DNA of 61,109 nucleotides from Dethiosulfatibacter sp. (GCA_019084435.1 JAHRFV010000026.1:1-61109), one strand, 5' to 3'; positions 8,934-19,498 are shown, counted from the stretch's first letter. The notes: a model not told the origin generated them from the sequence alone. Translations and numbers: made by a program.

Positions 8934-9920
8934 ATGAACTTAGACGAAATAATGAAATCACTATTGATTATTGATGGGCACACGGATATTCCCAGGCATT
9001 TATATCTGAGACATCTTGAGGGTGATGAAGAAGCTTTTATGAAAGAGCATTATCATGCCCTGAAAGGAAGTCAGGTCAATATTGTTGTAGTGAACGTATT
9101 TACAAAAGGGAAAAAAGAAGAAATTTTGGAACAGGCAATGTTTCAAATAGAAAGAATGCTTGACGCAGTAGATAGAAATGCAGATATTATTCTAATAAAG
9201 AGTAAACAAGACTTAAAAAACGCAATTGAGGACAAAAAGCTGGGGCTTATACTATCCTTGGAAGGATTTGAACCTCTGGGCAATAACCTTAACCTCCTAA
9301 ACTTATATTATCGTCTTGGCGTAAGAGCAGGGATGTTAACCTGGAATTGGGCAAATGCTTTTGCCTCAGGAACAGACACGGATGAGCCTCTATCAGAGAT
9401 AGGTCTAGAGGCATTGAAAAAAATGCATGAACTCGGTATAGTCGTTGACGTTTCACACTTAAATGAAAAAGGCTTTTGGGAAGTGATTTCCAAAAGCCAA
9501 AAACCTATTATCGCATCACATTCAAATGCAAGGGCATTATTCAACCATCCAAGAAACCTATCAGATGAGCAGATTTTTGCAATCGCAAAAAGTGGTGGCG
9601 TTATCGGAACCACCCCTTATTTTACGAAAGTCGATCAAGATGATCCCTCAAGAGTCAGAACAGATGATGATTCCTCAGAAACTATTGAGGATTATGTCAA
9701 GCATATCGAGTATATTGTAAGCTTGGTGGGCTATGACCATGTGGCGTTTGGGTTTGATTTCAATGTCTACTTAGGGGATTTTGGCGTTAAAGGTATCGAA
9801 GATACGGAAAAAATCAAGAATGTCATTAGTCTACTTATCGAAAGAGGACATAAAATTGAAGATATTGAAAAAATATCTGGTTTGAATTTACTCCGTATTT
9901 TTAATCAAATACTGAAATAA
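8934..9920 (+). CDS. Membrane dipeptidase (renal dipeptidase, peptidase M19)
   Basis: The protein has the M19 metal-ligand order: DGHTD near residue 16, a Glu in LSLEGFEPLG, then VVDVSHLNEKGFW, PIIASHSNARAL and GFDFN. These bind two zinc ions and hydrolyse dipeptides, and in some bacteria D-amino-acid dipeptides. The AGRRNLSD-type segment (NHPRNLSDEQIFAI) is also conserved. There is no signal peptide, so it is probably cytoplasmic. At 328 residues the length is normal. The start at 8934 is chosen for GGAGG 5 bases upstream. It lies 22 bases after the oxidase gene, so cotranscription is likely; a link to copper is not obvious. Confidence 0.88.
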   Translation: MNLDEIMKSLLIIDGHTDIPRHLYLRHLEGDEEAFMKEHYHALKGSQVNIVVVNVFTKGKKEEILEQAMFQIERMLDAVDRNADIILIKSKQDLKNAIEDKKLGLILSLEGFEPLGNNLNLLNLYYRLGVRAGMLTWNWANAFASGTDTDEPLSEIGLEALKKMHELGIVVDVSHLNEKGFWEVISKSQKPIIASHSNARALFNHPRNLSDEQIFAIAKSGGVIGTTPYFTKVDQDDPSRVRTDDDSSETIEDYVKHIEYIVSLVGYDHVAFGFDFNVYLGDFGVKGIEDTEKIKNVISLLIERGHKIEDIEKISGLNLLRIFNQILK

Positions 9921-9936
9921 AACTATTCAGGCTTAG

Positions 9937-12900
9937 TTAATTGATTTCAACAATCAATTCATGATTTTTTTTGTCATCAACCAACTCTACATGATCAGTT
10001 TGAAGTTTTTCATTATCCAACGTGTATGTTGTTATACCGTTGGGTATTTTTTTGTTGCTGATAACAGTAATATCATACTGGGTGTTCACATATCTGTATT
10101 TGATACTGTAAGAAGTCCAATCATTTGGGACGGAAGGGCTTATATAGAGCTTCTTCCCTCTAATCTTTAATCCAATTATGCCATCAAGAAATACTCTGTA
10201 CATCCATCCAGCAGCTCCCGTGTACCATGTCCATCCGCCTCTTCCTTCATGGGGAGGAACATAGTATATATCAGCGGGCATCACGTATGGTTCAACCTTG
10301 TACTGGTTAGCCAAAAAGAATGAACGAGAGTGACTGATTGGATTAAGCATCTCGAATAGCTCATAAGCCTTGGTGCCTTCTCCTAACAAAGCATATGCAT
10401 ATATGACCCACGCTGCTGCATGCGTGTATTGACCACCATTTTCTCTCAAACCTTTTGCATAACTTTTTATATAGCCTGGGTTTTTCTTGCTTTTATCAAA
10501 AGGAGGGGTAAATAATAGTATCATACCCTTGTCTTCAAGTATCAGATGATTATTAACAGAACTCATCGCAATATCACTTCTTTCTTTATCACCTAAGCCT
10601 GATATTACAGACCAGCTTTGAGGAAGTGAAGCAATTTTGCACTCTGAATTTGTAACTGAGCCGAGGGGTGTACCATCATCATAGTAAGCTCTTCTATACC
10701 ATGAACCATCCCAACCATGTTTTTCAATAGAGGCTGTTATATCTTTACTGTAGTTAAGGTATTCTGTGTGCTTAATAGTATCTCCTTTTTGCATACATAT
10801 TTCACTGAATCTTTTTAGTATGTGTGCTAAAAACCAACCAAGCCAAATACTTTCGCCTTTGCCTTCAAGACCTACTTTGTTCATACCGTCATTCCAGTCA
10901 CCGCCTTTCATTAGAGGCAGCTCATGTGGTCCTAGTTCAAGTGCATAGTCAATTGCTTTCAAACAATGCATATAAAGCGTTTCCTTGTAGTCGGAAACGC
11001 CTACAGTCATATAGATTTCATTTTGCTCTTCTTTGAGTTCGTCTCCTGTTACGTAAGGTAGTTTAATGTCAAGAATCCTATAGTCCTCTGTGGTCAGAAG
11101 GTACTCGGCTACTGCATAAGGAAGCCATAGGAGATCATCAGCAAATCTAGTTCTGACGCCTTTTTCAATATCACCAGGATGCCACCAATGGAGTACATCG
11201 CCATCCTCAAATTGATGGGAGGCGTGCAAAATGATCTGTGCTTTTGCAATTTTAGGGTCTATTAGAAGCATATTTAACGCATCTTGCAACTGATCCCTAA
11301 ATCCATATGCGCCACCAACTTGATAGAAAGCAGATCTAGCGTTTATTCGACATGCCAGGGTTTGATAAGGTAAGTACTCATTGATTAGTGTGTCAATTTT
11401 ATTGTCTGGTGTTTTGATTTGAACTGATCCTAAAATATGTTTCCAGTGATTTCTAATTTTTTGAAGTTCTGAGTTACAGTTTTCAACATTTTGAAAGTAA
11501 CTGGCATTTTTATAGACATCATCTTTTTGTGTTTCATGACCGATTATGAACACAAACTGTTTCTCTTCATCTGGTTTTAATTCCAGGGATATTTGAAACC
11601 CGCCACAAGGATCGAAACCGCCACCGGTATTATTTGACAAAACATGCAGATTTCTTAGGTTTTTTAAATTGAATTCAACCTTGTTTCCAGTATATGACTC
11701 AATTGTTTCTGAACAGCTTATATACATCACCCTATCAGGGAACTGATAGTTAAAAGGATTAGATAAAGTCATGATGTTTTCTGACAGCATTTTTGTGATA
11801 ATAAATTTATTGTTTTTTTCGCCGATGCCGCCTAAAAAAGGATTGACATAAAAGAAACTTGATAGTTTTCTGGTTTCATCAGATATATTTTTTAGATTGA
11901 CTGAGTAAATCTTGACAGATTTTTTTAATGAAGCATATACCACCAGTTTGTTTTCAAAGCCATAGGATTCACTAATGAATTTCGAATAACCTTTGCCATG
12001 ACATATATCATAATCAATATATTTCCCTAGAGGCTCTGGGGTAAGGCTCCACAAGTTTCCGTATGTTTCATCCTTCATATACAGTATTTCTTGAGGGAAG
12101 TTGAATATTGTGTCGTTTAACCAAGGGGTTAGTTTATTTTCGCTGCTATTTTCAGCCCAAGTATATCCGCCACCGTTTTCAGATATTATAAATCCGAATT
12201 TTTTGTTGGCAACAACATTAATCCAAGGCATAGGCGTAGGAGTATTTTCTCTGTATTGAATGACATACTCAGAGTCATCAATATTAAAACCACCATAACC
12301 ATTGAAATACTTAAGCTCATATATCGGCTTTTTATTTTTGTCTTCCACAGATTGATATTTTTGGAATTTGCGTTTTTCAATCAAATCTTTAATTCCCACA
12401 TCTATTTCTATTTGATGATCTAAGTCTGGTTCGCTTGCATCCAAAATAATATCAGCAGAAGCATACAAAAGGTATCTATCATTATTGGTAATTTGATTAT
12501 TGTTTATAACATATACACCAATTTTGTTTAAAGAGGTGGTGTATCTGAATTTTGCACTGATTAGGTCTATTACTTCTTCTTCGAGATCTTTGTAATAGCT
12601 AGCCTCCTGGCTGTTAAGTATAATCAGATCTACCTGAAGGCCTTTTAATGACCAATATTCTTTTCCTTTCAGAATAGTCAATAACGTTTCTTTGGCTTCA
12701 ACGGAAGGTATGTTTAGTAGAATTATTGGATTGTCTGCCGAGATCCCATATTTCCAAAGTTCATCTTGGCCAGATGTATTATTAGAGATTAATTTCGAAT
12801 ATTTTTTACGATTTGGATTTAAATAGATTAATTGAGAAATCATTTTTTGAAATAGATTTAGAGCTTTACTATCAAGATCTAAATGTGACAATTCTACTTG

Positions 12901-15900
12901 AGCCTGTATTTCAGAAAGCTTAAGCTGATCATTAATAGTATAAGAATTTTTGTATTTTTCAATTAATTCTTTTGCTTCAGATTTGCTTTTAGCGACACCC
13001 ATCGAGTAGGCTATCTGTATTTTTTGATGTGGCTGTATAGTCACACTCTTTCTTAAGCTTAATATAGGTTCTAAGACAACGCCCTCTGTGTTATCCAAAA
13101 ACTTCTCCAATGCTATTGGATTGGATAGAGTTCTACCTCTTCCTATAAATGCAGTTCTGCTGGTTTCATATTGAATCATACTGAGTTCAGTACCTGTAAA
13201 CGAGAATGTCTTGAATACATAAAGTTCATCTTTTTCTGAATCTCTCGGTTTTTTGATTGCTATTAAGCTTTCGGTATCTTTGTCAAACTCTGTGGAGATG
13301 AATAGATTATTGAAAGCTGGGTGTGCTAAGTCGCTGTTCTGATCTGTCATAACAAGTTCAGCGTAGCTGGTTATTTCTAATGTCACTGGTATCGATTTCT
13401 TGTTCATCAAGGTTATTTTTCTGATCTCCACATTGTCTTCGGCTGACACCCACATCTCCATATGAGTGTCTATATCATCATCTTCTCTACTTATCTCAAC
13501 TTTGTTTAAAGAAAACAGCACTTCATATTTCTTTGGAACATTTATTACCGGGTCAGAACCTATGGACCAGATTTTTCCATCATCGGTATTTTTGAAATAA
13601 AAAGTATAACCGAAATACCTTTGATCGGTGTGATTTCTAAACCTTGTTATCATGTTGTCTTTATATTTTGAATAAGTGAAACCGGTGTTTGTAACCATAA
13701 CGTGATAGTTTTTGTTGGATATGAGATGACAATGAGGTATTGTATTGAACTCTGATCCATATACGTTTATGGTTCCAAAATCTTTAGATTTAATTTCAAC
13801 TTCTTCCCGCTCTTTTTCAGGTTGCTCTTTGACTACTAGTACTTTATAGGGTAATTTTTCTGCCAGTAAAATCTCGCCTGTTTTTACTACTGGGTTTTCA
13901 TGGAATCTTTCCTGGAGAATATTATTGTTAATGAAATTGTTAATCGAAAGCAGACTCATCCCCAAATGATGAGCCATGTAGCTTTGAACGATTTTTTTGT
14001 CCTCGTCAGGCGACAATCTATCCTTAGTGTAGTCTATAGCTTCATATAATCCGTAACGTCCTTCAGTGCCTTCGTTTATCAAAGCTGATCGATTATTGAA
14101 GCATGCCGTTTTATCAAAATTGAGCACAAGATATGTCGAGTATGGAGAGACAACATAATCATTTATCAAGCCTCTTTTAAAACTTATGTTTGGAACTCCA
14201 AAAGCTTTATACTGATAGTTTAAATCTAAGTCAAAGAAATAGTACCCGGATTCTGAAACTCCCCATGGTTTGTTTTTGGAAGCGCCATATTCAATTTGAG
14301 ACTGTATTACAGAGTTGTATGTCTCATCAAATATACTTTGTTCGTAATTTCTCATTATTAAGTTGGGCATAAAGTACTCAAACATGGTGCCTGACCAAGA
14401 TGCTAAAGCTCGATTTCTATTGTAAAGAGTGTAAGTCCTGCTGAGTTTATACCAGTGTTCTACAGGTACCTGTTTAGTAATAATACCGATGAAACTGGTT
14501 GTCCTAGACTCAGAAGCCAGGAGATCGTAGTAACTGTCAGTCATCTGGTTTTTTTCGCAGTCATATCCGATAGAGAATAGATGCTTGTTATAGTCGTATA
14601 GTTTGTTAATCTCGGTAGTGTTTATTAAACGGTCAATAATATTAATCATTTGGTCCAGGTCTCTGATTAATTCTGCAAGGTTGCTCGTTATGGATTTGAT
14701 TTTATTTTCTATAAGAATAACATCTCGTAATTCTTCTTCGCTTTCTTGCCTATCTTGTCTAATTTGATTAAGAAGATTGATATAATACTGTCTAAGTTCA
14801 GGTAGCGATAAATCAACCTTAATCTTTTCAATTTCGTTTGAAATAAATATAAATTCGGGGTTTTTATGTAAATCTTTTTCTTCTTTATACTGTATCAATG
14901 TAAAATATTTTGAGTGCTCACTTATAAGTTCATCGATCATAGATGATGTTTTAATCGATGAGGTATTGACTTTTGATTTACATTGATTTAAAAATTGTAT
15001 CCATTGACTTGATGATTTTTCTTCAATTGTTTCAAAATCGTTAAAGATCTCTTCAGTTTCATCAGTCATTTCTTGTTCAAGTTCAAAGGTTTCTTTTAGA
15101 CCTTGTACGACATCGTCGTCAATAACAGACATATTCTTGTACTGTATGAGGCTTTGCTTCAAGGTCATAAGGTAACCTAAATAGTTGCCACTATCTACAG
15201 ATGAAACATATCTCGGTCTCAAAATAGAAAGATTACGAGTATCATACCAATTGTACAAATTTCCATGCCACTTCTCTAGTTTGTCTATGGTTGAAAGCAT
15301 CTGCTTAATGTTTCTTATGGTTCGAGTTATAGAAACAAAACCCATATCTCTTGCAGATATAAGTGCCAATAGTCCAAGACCTATATTAGTAGGAGAAGTC
15401 CTCTCAGCTATGTTTTTAGGCGGGTATTTTTGATAATTATCTGGAGGTAGATAATTCGTTGATTTTTTAGAAAAATCTTCAAAATAAGACCAGATTTTAC
15501 GAGCATCTTTTCTTAGAGTGCTTATTTCAGAAGATGTAGGTTTAATTTCTACGCCTTCTTTTTCATCTAATATATATATCAATAAAGGTGATAAACCCCA
15601 AATGAAAGATATTATCAAAGCAGGTATAAATAACTCTTTTCGTACAAAATATACCGACATTAAGAAAACAGATAATTCAATATAGATAATCTTCATTTTA
15701 TTAATAAGATTTTTTAGATTACGCTTGAGCTTCATCTCGTTAATGCTAGATGTTGTCCACTCGAGCAAGTTTTTTTTCGAAACTGCAACCCTATAAAGTG
15801 TAGTGATGATAGCAGAAAGTACTATAGTAGCCTCAAATGGCAAATAAATCAGTTGAATTACATTATGCTGCAAAGATCCTTTCAAATTGAATTTGATTTT

Positions 15901-18420
15901 CTTTCTTTTTCGAAATAAAGGGTGCGGTGTATAGTATTTTTTGAAAATAAAATTATCTATGGTTTCTAAAAACAATGGAATGAAAACAACGGATAAAGCA
16001 ATAATAATCCATATATAAAGGGGACGTGGCAGGAATAAAAATATACCAATAATGAAAATATAAAGGCATATTGATATTAAACTTCTTCTGAGATTATCCA
16101 ATATTTTCCATCTGCTCAAAAGTGAAATAGGGTTTTTAATAAGAACATCATTTGAATCTCTAACTCTAAATGCCAACCAGCAAATAAGCTGCCAGTCTCC
16201 TCTTATCCATCGGTGAAGTCTCGCTAGATAAGCCATATATTTACTAGGATAGGTATCTACTACATTTATATCTGAAACATATCCAGCGTTTATATAGGTT
16301 CCTTCTAACAAGTCGTGGCTTAAAATTTTGTTTTGAGGCATAGCTTTATTAAGGATTTTAGAAAATACTTCTAGATTATAGATGCCTTTTCCGTAAAATA
16401 CACCTGAATTAAAAACATCTTGGTATAAATCAGATAGGCCTTCTACATACATGCTTGCTCCTGAGGCACGACCAAATATTTTTGTAAATAATGAAACATT
16501 GGATGATCTTAGATTTATACTTACATTTGGTTGAATAACACCGAAACCATCTACAACTCTACCTTTATTATCATCGTAAATTGCCTCATTCAATGGATGA
16601 GCGATTGTTCCTATGAGTTTATGAGCGGTGTCTATTGGGAGATTTGTATCTTCATCAAGCGTTATTATATATCTGATTTTGTTGATATGGTGAGAAATAT
16701 TAGACGATGCGATTATGTGAGATGTATTTTTTTCTCCTAAAATCAGGTTATTGAATTCAGTTAAGGAGCCTCTTTTTCTTTCCCAACACATCCATTTTTC
16801 CTGCTTTTGATTAAACTGTCTTTTCCTTTGGAAATAATAGAAAATTGGACTTGTGTCCGCATATTTTTTATTGAGTTCTTTTGCTTTGTTCAGAGCTACT
16901 CGGATAAGCGAACTGTCTTGTGCGTTGAATTCTGTGTCAGAATCTGTGAATTCTCCGAGGAGTGCTAAATATAGATTATCAGATTTATTCCCAAGAAAAT
17001 ACTCCTCCATTTTTTCAAAGATCTCATCTAAGTGATCTTCTGAAGTTATCATAGTCGGTATGACTATAAAGGTTTTATAATCATCTGGAATTCTTTGGCT
17101 TAAATCTAGTCTTGGCAAAATATTGATAGGGGAAAATTTTTGAAGTAAATAGTTGAAAATCGTTATGAATAAGTCGTTTGAAATAATGACCAATAGAAAA
17201 CTTAATAATAGCGGGACTACAATATTATCATAATTATACTTAAAGAAATTCCAGAATAAAGCATAAGCAACGACTGTAAATATTGCAATTGCTATAATAT
17301 AAAGATATTGAAGCTGTTCTTTGTTAGGTTTTGGCTTAGGTTTGATATTGAGATTATTTAATAGCTCATCTACACCTTTACCGACTAAATAATAACCAAC
17401 ATGATTCCTTTTCAAAGTTGAAATATTTTGATTAGACAGTTTAATTGCGGTAGAGGCTACTTTAGTTTCCTCAATGTTGTGCTTTTGAGCAACTCTTTCT
17501 AGTTTGCTTCTATAGTAATTTCTCGAATCAAAGTCCATTTTAGCATATGTTTCTGCAGGGTCATCTTTTAATATGTACTCAACAACTGAGACTTCTTCGA
17601 AAATTCTATTCCAATTGAACTTAGATACTTTATTCAATGACGTGAAAAGATTAGCAATATAGATATCGGTACTGGATTGGGCTAGATTAGAAAGTGATAT
17701 CGTTTTTTCTATTGTTGAATTTCGTTCTTTTAGTTTTGAGTTTAAGAAATCAAATGTTTCTGAAAACCCTTTATTGTGATGCATCAATCGCTTTGCGAGA
17801 GTTTCAATGTAAATGGGAGATAGCGAAGGATTGTCTCCTATTTCTTGCTTGACAGTTTTCAATACAGTTTCTGGATTATCAAGGGATAGTGATAAAGCTT
17901 TCATTTTGTTTTTTTGATTTTTCAATATGATGTTGGATTGTTCATTTATTTTTTCTGTGAGTATAAGTATAAGTATGGTATTAAAAGACCATATTTCAGC
18001 AATTGAAAAGATTTTAATATTTTGATAAGTCTTAAGAAAATCTATGATAACATCTTCGTCAAAGTTACCATTTGTACTTTCTATTAAATCTTTAGCTACA
18101 TGACATATTTGAGGTATTCCTTTGTAACTAGTATTGGTTAAAATACCAAGTCTATTTTTTTCTCGTCTACCTGTAGAAGCTTTTAGTTTTTGAATTTGTT
18201 CTTCAACCTTATAAAAGTTATCTAAAATCCAACCTATTCCCATTACTAAATCTTCTTCTTTCGAAACTATATCCGAAAGCTCGTTAACAATTTTTGTTAT
18301 TTCGTTAAAGCTGGATTCCATTCGAGTAACAACTTTCTTCATGTAATAGTTTTTATATTCAACATTACTTTCGCTTGCAAATTTGATTATATCAGATTTC
18401 AAGTTTTGATTTACAATCAT
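9937..18420 (-). CDS. NdvB/ChvB-like cyclic beta-glucan synthase (GT84-GH94)
   Basis: A 2827-residue membrane enzyme. After a helical N-terminus come transmembrane segments (about 370-425), a GT2-like cytoplasmic domain (VIPTMITSEDHLDE about 447, LDEDTNLP about 588, RLHRWIRGDWQ about 740), a second membrane cluster (about 770-940), a glycoamylase-like domain, two carbohydrate-binding parts and a C-terminal GH94 phosphorylase domain with GVRTRFADDLLWLP (about 2427) and GGDWNDGMN (about 2510). In Brucella and rhizobia this architecture makes, lengthens and cyclises periplasmic beta-1,2-glucan; linkage here is inferred. The RBS is GGAGG 7 bases before the ATG. It is a single-gene unit between plus-strand genes. 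Confidence 0.88.
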   Translation of the reverse strand: MIVNQNLKSDIIKFASESNVEYKNYYMKKVVTRMESSFNEITKIVNELSDIVSKEEDLVMGIGWILDNFYKVEEQIQKLKASTGRREKNRLGILTNTSYKGIPQICHVAKDLIESTNGNFDEDVIIDFLKTYQNIKIFSIAEIWSFNTILILILTEKINEQSNIILKNQKNKMKALSLSLDNPETVLKTVKQEIGDNPSLSPIYIETLAKRLMHHNKGFSETFDFLNSKLKERNSTIEKTISLSNLAQSSTDIYIANLFTSLNKVSKFNWNRIFEEVSVVEYILKDDPAETYAKMDFDSRNYYRSKLERVAQKHNIEETKVASTAIKLSNQNISTLKRNHVGYYLVGKGVDELLNNLNIKPKPKPNKEQLQYLYIIAIAIFTVVAYALFWNFFKYNYDNIVVPLLLSFLLVIISNDLFITIFNYLLQKFSPINILPRLDLSQRIPDDYKTFIVIPTMITSEDHLDEIFEKMEEYFLGNKSDNLYLALLGEFTDSDTEFNAQDSSLIRVALNKAKELNKKYADTSPIFYYFQRKRQFNQKQEKWMCWERKRGSLTEFNNLILGEKNTSHIIASSNISHHINKIRYIITLDEDTNLPIDTAHKLIGTIAHPLNEAIYDDNKGRVVDGFGVIQPNVSINLRSSNVSLFTKIFGRASGASMYVEGLSDLYQDVFNSGVFYGKGIYNLEVFSKILNKAMPQNKILSHDLLEGTYINAGYVSDINVVDTYPSKYMAYLARLHRWIRGDWQLICWLAFRVRDSNDVLIKNPISLLSRWKILDNLRRSLISICLYIFIIGIFLFLPRPLYIWIIIALSVVFIPLFLETIDNFIFKKYYTPHPLFRKRKKIKFNLKGSLQHNVIQLIYLPFEATIVLSAIITTLYRVAVSKKNLLEWTTSSINEMKLKRNLKNLINKMKIIYIELSVFLMSVYFVRKELFIPALIISFIWGLSPLLIYILDEKEGVEIKPTSSEISTLRKDARKIWSYFEDFSKKSTNYLPPDNYQKYPPKNIAERTSPTNIGLGLLALISARDMGFVSITRTIRNIKQMLSTIDKLEKWHGNLYNWYDTRNLSILRPRYVSSVDSGNYLGYLMTLKQSLIQYKNMSVIDDDVVQGLKETFELEQEMTDETEEIFNDFETIEEKSSSQWIQFLNQCKSKVNTSSIKTSSMIDELISEHSKYFTLIQYKEEKDLHKNPEFIFISNEIEKIKVDLSLPELRQYYINLLNQIRQDRQESEEELRDVILIENKIKSITSNLAELIRDLDQMINIIDRLINTTEINKLYDYNKHLFSIGYDCEKNQMTDSYYDLLASESRTTSFIGIITKQVPVEHWYKLSRTYTLYNRNRALASWSGTMFEYFMPNLIMRNYEQSIFDETYNSVIQSQIEYGASKNKPWGVSESGYYFFDLDLNYQYKAFGVPNISFKRGLINDYVVSPYSTYLVLNFDKTACFNNRSALINEGTEGRYGLYEAIDYTKDRLSPDEDKKIVQSYMAHHLGMSLLSINNFINNNILQERFHENPVVKTGEILLAEKLPYKVLVVKEQPEKEREEVEIKSKDFGTINVYGSEFNTIPHCHLISNKNYHVMVTNTGFTYSKYKDNMITRFRNHTDQRYFGYTFYFKNTDDGKIWSIGSDPVINVPKKYEVLFSLNKVEISREDDDIDTHMEMWVSAEDNVEIRKITLMNKKSIPVTLEITSYAELVMTDQNSDLAHPAFNNLFISTEFDKDTESLIAIKKPRDSEKDELYVFKTFSFTGTELSMIQYETSRTAFIGRGRTLSNPIALEKFLDNTEGVVLEPILSLRKSVTIQPHQKIQIAYSMGVAKSKSEAKELIEKYKNSYTINDQLKLSEIQAQVELSHLDLDSKALNLFQKMISQLIYLNPNRKKYSKLISNNTSGQDELWKYGISADNPIILLNIPSVEAKETLLTILKGKEYWSLKGLQVDLIILNSQEASYYKDLEEEVIDLISAKFRYTTSLNKIGVYVINNNQITNNDRYLLYASADIILDASEPDLDHQIEIDVGIKDLIEKRKFQKYQSVEDKNKKPIYELKYFNGYGGFNIDDSEYVIQYRENTPTPMPWINVVANKKFGFIISENGGGYTWAENSSENKLTPWLNDTIFNFPQEILYMKDETYGNLWSLTPEPLGKYIDYDICHGKGYSKFISESYGFENKLVVYASLKKSVKIYSVNLKNISDETRKLSSFFYVNPFLGGIGEKNNKFIITKMLSENIMTLSNPFNYQFPDRVMYISCSETIESYTGNKVEFNLKNLRNLHVLSNNTGGGFDPCGGFQISLELKPDEEKQFVFIIGHETQKDDVYKNASYFQNVENCNSELQKIRNHWKHILGSVQIKTPDNKIDTLINEYLPYQTLACRINARSAFYQVGGAYGFRDQLQDALNMLLIDPKIAKAQIILHASHQFEDGDVLHWWHPGDIEKGVRTRFADDLLWLPYAVAEYLLTTEDYRILDIKLPYVTGDELKEEQNEIYMTVGVSDYKETLYMHCLKAIDYALELGPHELPLMKGGDWNDGMNKVGLEGKGESIWLGWFLAHILKRFSEICMQKGDTIKHTEYLNYSKDITASIEKHGWDGSWYRRAYYDDGTPLGSVTNSECKIASLPQSWSVISGLGDKERSDIAMSSVNNHLILEDKGMILLFTPPFDKSKKNPGYIKSYAKGLRENGGQYTHAAAWVIYAYALLGEGTKAYELFEMLNPISHSRSFFLANQYKVEPYVMPADIYYVPPHEGRGGWTWYTGAAGWMYRVFLDGIIGLKIRGKKLYISPSVPNDWTSYSIKYRYVNTQYDITVISNKKIPNGITTYTLDNEKLQTDHVELVDDKKNHELIVEIN

Positions 18421-18556
18421 GTTAGAACCTCCATATAATGGCGAGATTTCATGTAGAGCACGCTATTATTTTATCACTATCCAAATAATCATTCAATAAA
18501 AAGAGGTTATTTTTTGATTAATTAGATTCTGAATAAATTGACTGACACAAATTATA

Positions 18557-18585
18557 TTGTGAGGAGGTCTCTAATATGTTATAAT
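18557..18585 (+). promoter_or_regulatory. Promoter of the selenoprotein peroxiredoxin gene
   Basis: TTGTGA (18557-18562) and TATAAT (18580-18585) are 17 bases apart. The ~190-base leader that follows contains a small GATTCT/AGAATC hairpin (from about 18602) and two possible translation starts. Confidence 0.6.
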
Positions 18586-18784
18586 TGATATATCGAACTT
18601 AGATTCTTCTTAGACAGAATCGGAACAATGCATTAGCGTAGACGTAGAATCTAGGCTAAAATAACGGGGGTGGTAGACAATGCCAACAGATTTCAAACCC
18701 GGTTGCGCGCGTCCAAAATCTACAATTTCTCAACCTGAAATGGAAGTAAGCGACCAGACAAAAGAAAAAAAGGAGGTAGTGAGT

Positions 18785-19393
18785 ATGATTAAAGTAGGTG
18801 GACCTGCACCTGATTTTGAACTTGCAGGGTATTACAAAGGTGGTTTCAAGAATTTTAAATTATCCGAATATAAAGGCAAATGGGTAGTCTTGTGCTTTTA
18901 TCCAGGCGACTTCACATTCGTCTGAGCGACTGAAGTATCTGCAGTTGCAGATAAGTTTAACGATTTTCAGGCACTTGATGTGGAAGTCTTATCAGTAAGC
19001 GTAGACAGTGTTTTTGTACACAAAATGTGGAATGATTTTGAATTATCAAAAATGGTTGAAGGCGGGATTCCATTCCCAATGCTTTCAGATTCAGGCGGTC
19101 GTGTTGGAACGTTGTACAATGTTTATGATGCTGAGGCAGGCGTTGAGAATCGTGGGCGATTCATCATAGATCCAGATGGCAACATTCAGGGATATGAGGT
19201 GTTGACACCTCCTGTTGGAAGAAACGTATCAGAGACATTCAGGCAAGTTAAAGCGTATCAACTGGTTAGAAATTCCGGTGGAACTGAAGCCACACCTTCC
19301 GGATGGAAACCTGGCAAAACGACACTCAAACCCGGTCCAGACCTAGTTGGTAATGTTTGGAAAGTTTGGAGTGTCAAGGAAGAAGACCAATAA
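18785..19393 (+). CDS. prxU: Selenocysteine-containing peroxiredoxin (PrxU type)
   Basis: The frame runs through an in-frame TGA at 18923-18925. Read as selenocysteine it gives [15 protein letters not shown], where ordinary AhpC/Prx proteins have Cys followed by PTE, so Sec is the peroxidatic residue (residue 47). It reduces peroxides with thiol donors. Downstream features also fit AhpC/Prx1 ([23 protein letters not shown]). The usual resolving Cys just before that last motif is replaced ([10 protein letters not shown]), so an external thiol partner is likely. The 202-residue start at 18785 follows AAGGAGG; an in-frame ATG at 18680 with GGGGGTGG would add 35 residues and cannot be excluded. 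The gene will be called as two fragments by standard tools. Confidence 0.93.
18926..18955 (+). promoter_or_regulatory. Bacterial SECIS element
   Basis: TATCTGC (18936-18942) and GCAGATA (18947-18953) form a 7-bp stem with an AGTT loop. The loop G at 18944 is 19 bases after the last base of the UGA. A G among the first two loop bases, a 4-16 bp upper stem and a 16-37 base spacing are the published features of bacterial SECIS elements bound by SelB. It lies inside the coding region, as it must in bacteria. Confidence 0.8.
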
Positions 19394-19421
19394 TTTGAAT
19401 AGTACCGGTCGATAATATATT

Positions 19422-19454
19422 AGAAGACACAGATCAGAATGATCTGTGTCTTCT
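19422..19454 (+). terminator. Perfect 15-bp hairpin after prxU
   Basis: AGAAGACACAGATCA and its exact complement flank a GAA loop. No T run follows, so it is either a weak terminator or an RNA 3'-end stabiliser. It lies 28 bases after the stop codon. Confidence 0.6.
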
Positions 19455-19492
19455 TGATGCAAAATAACATGTAACAAAATCTTAATACGTGG

Positions 19493-19498
19493 TATAAT
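19493..19498 (+). promoter_or_regulatory. -10 box of the 51-residue acidic protein gene
   Basis: TATAAT at 19493-19498 is preceded by a poor -35 (TGTAAC at 19470-19475, 17 bases away). It lies 55 bases before the GTG start. Confidence 0.4.

Noticed and set aside
18680..18925. Reading the 81-codon ORF before the TGA as a complete gene
   Set aside because: The sequence continues in the same frame with conserved peroxiredoxin blocks after the TGA, and a SECIS-like hairpin is present.
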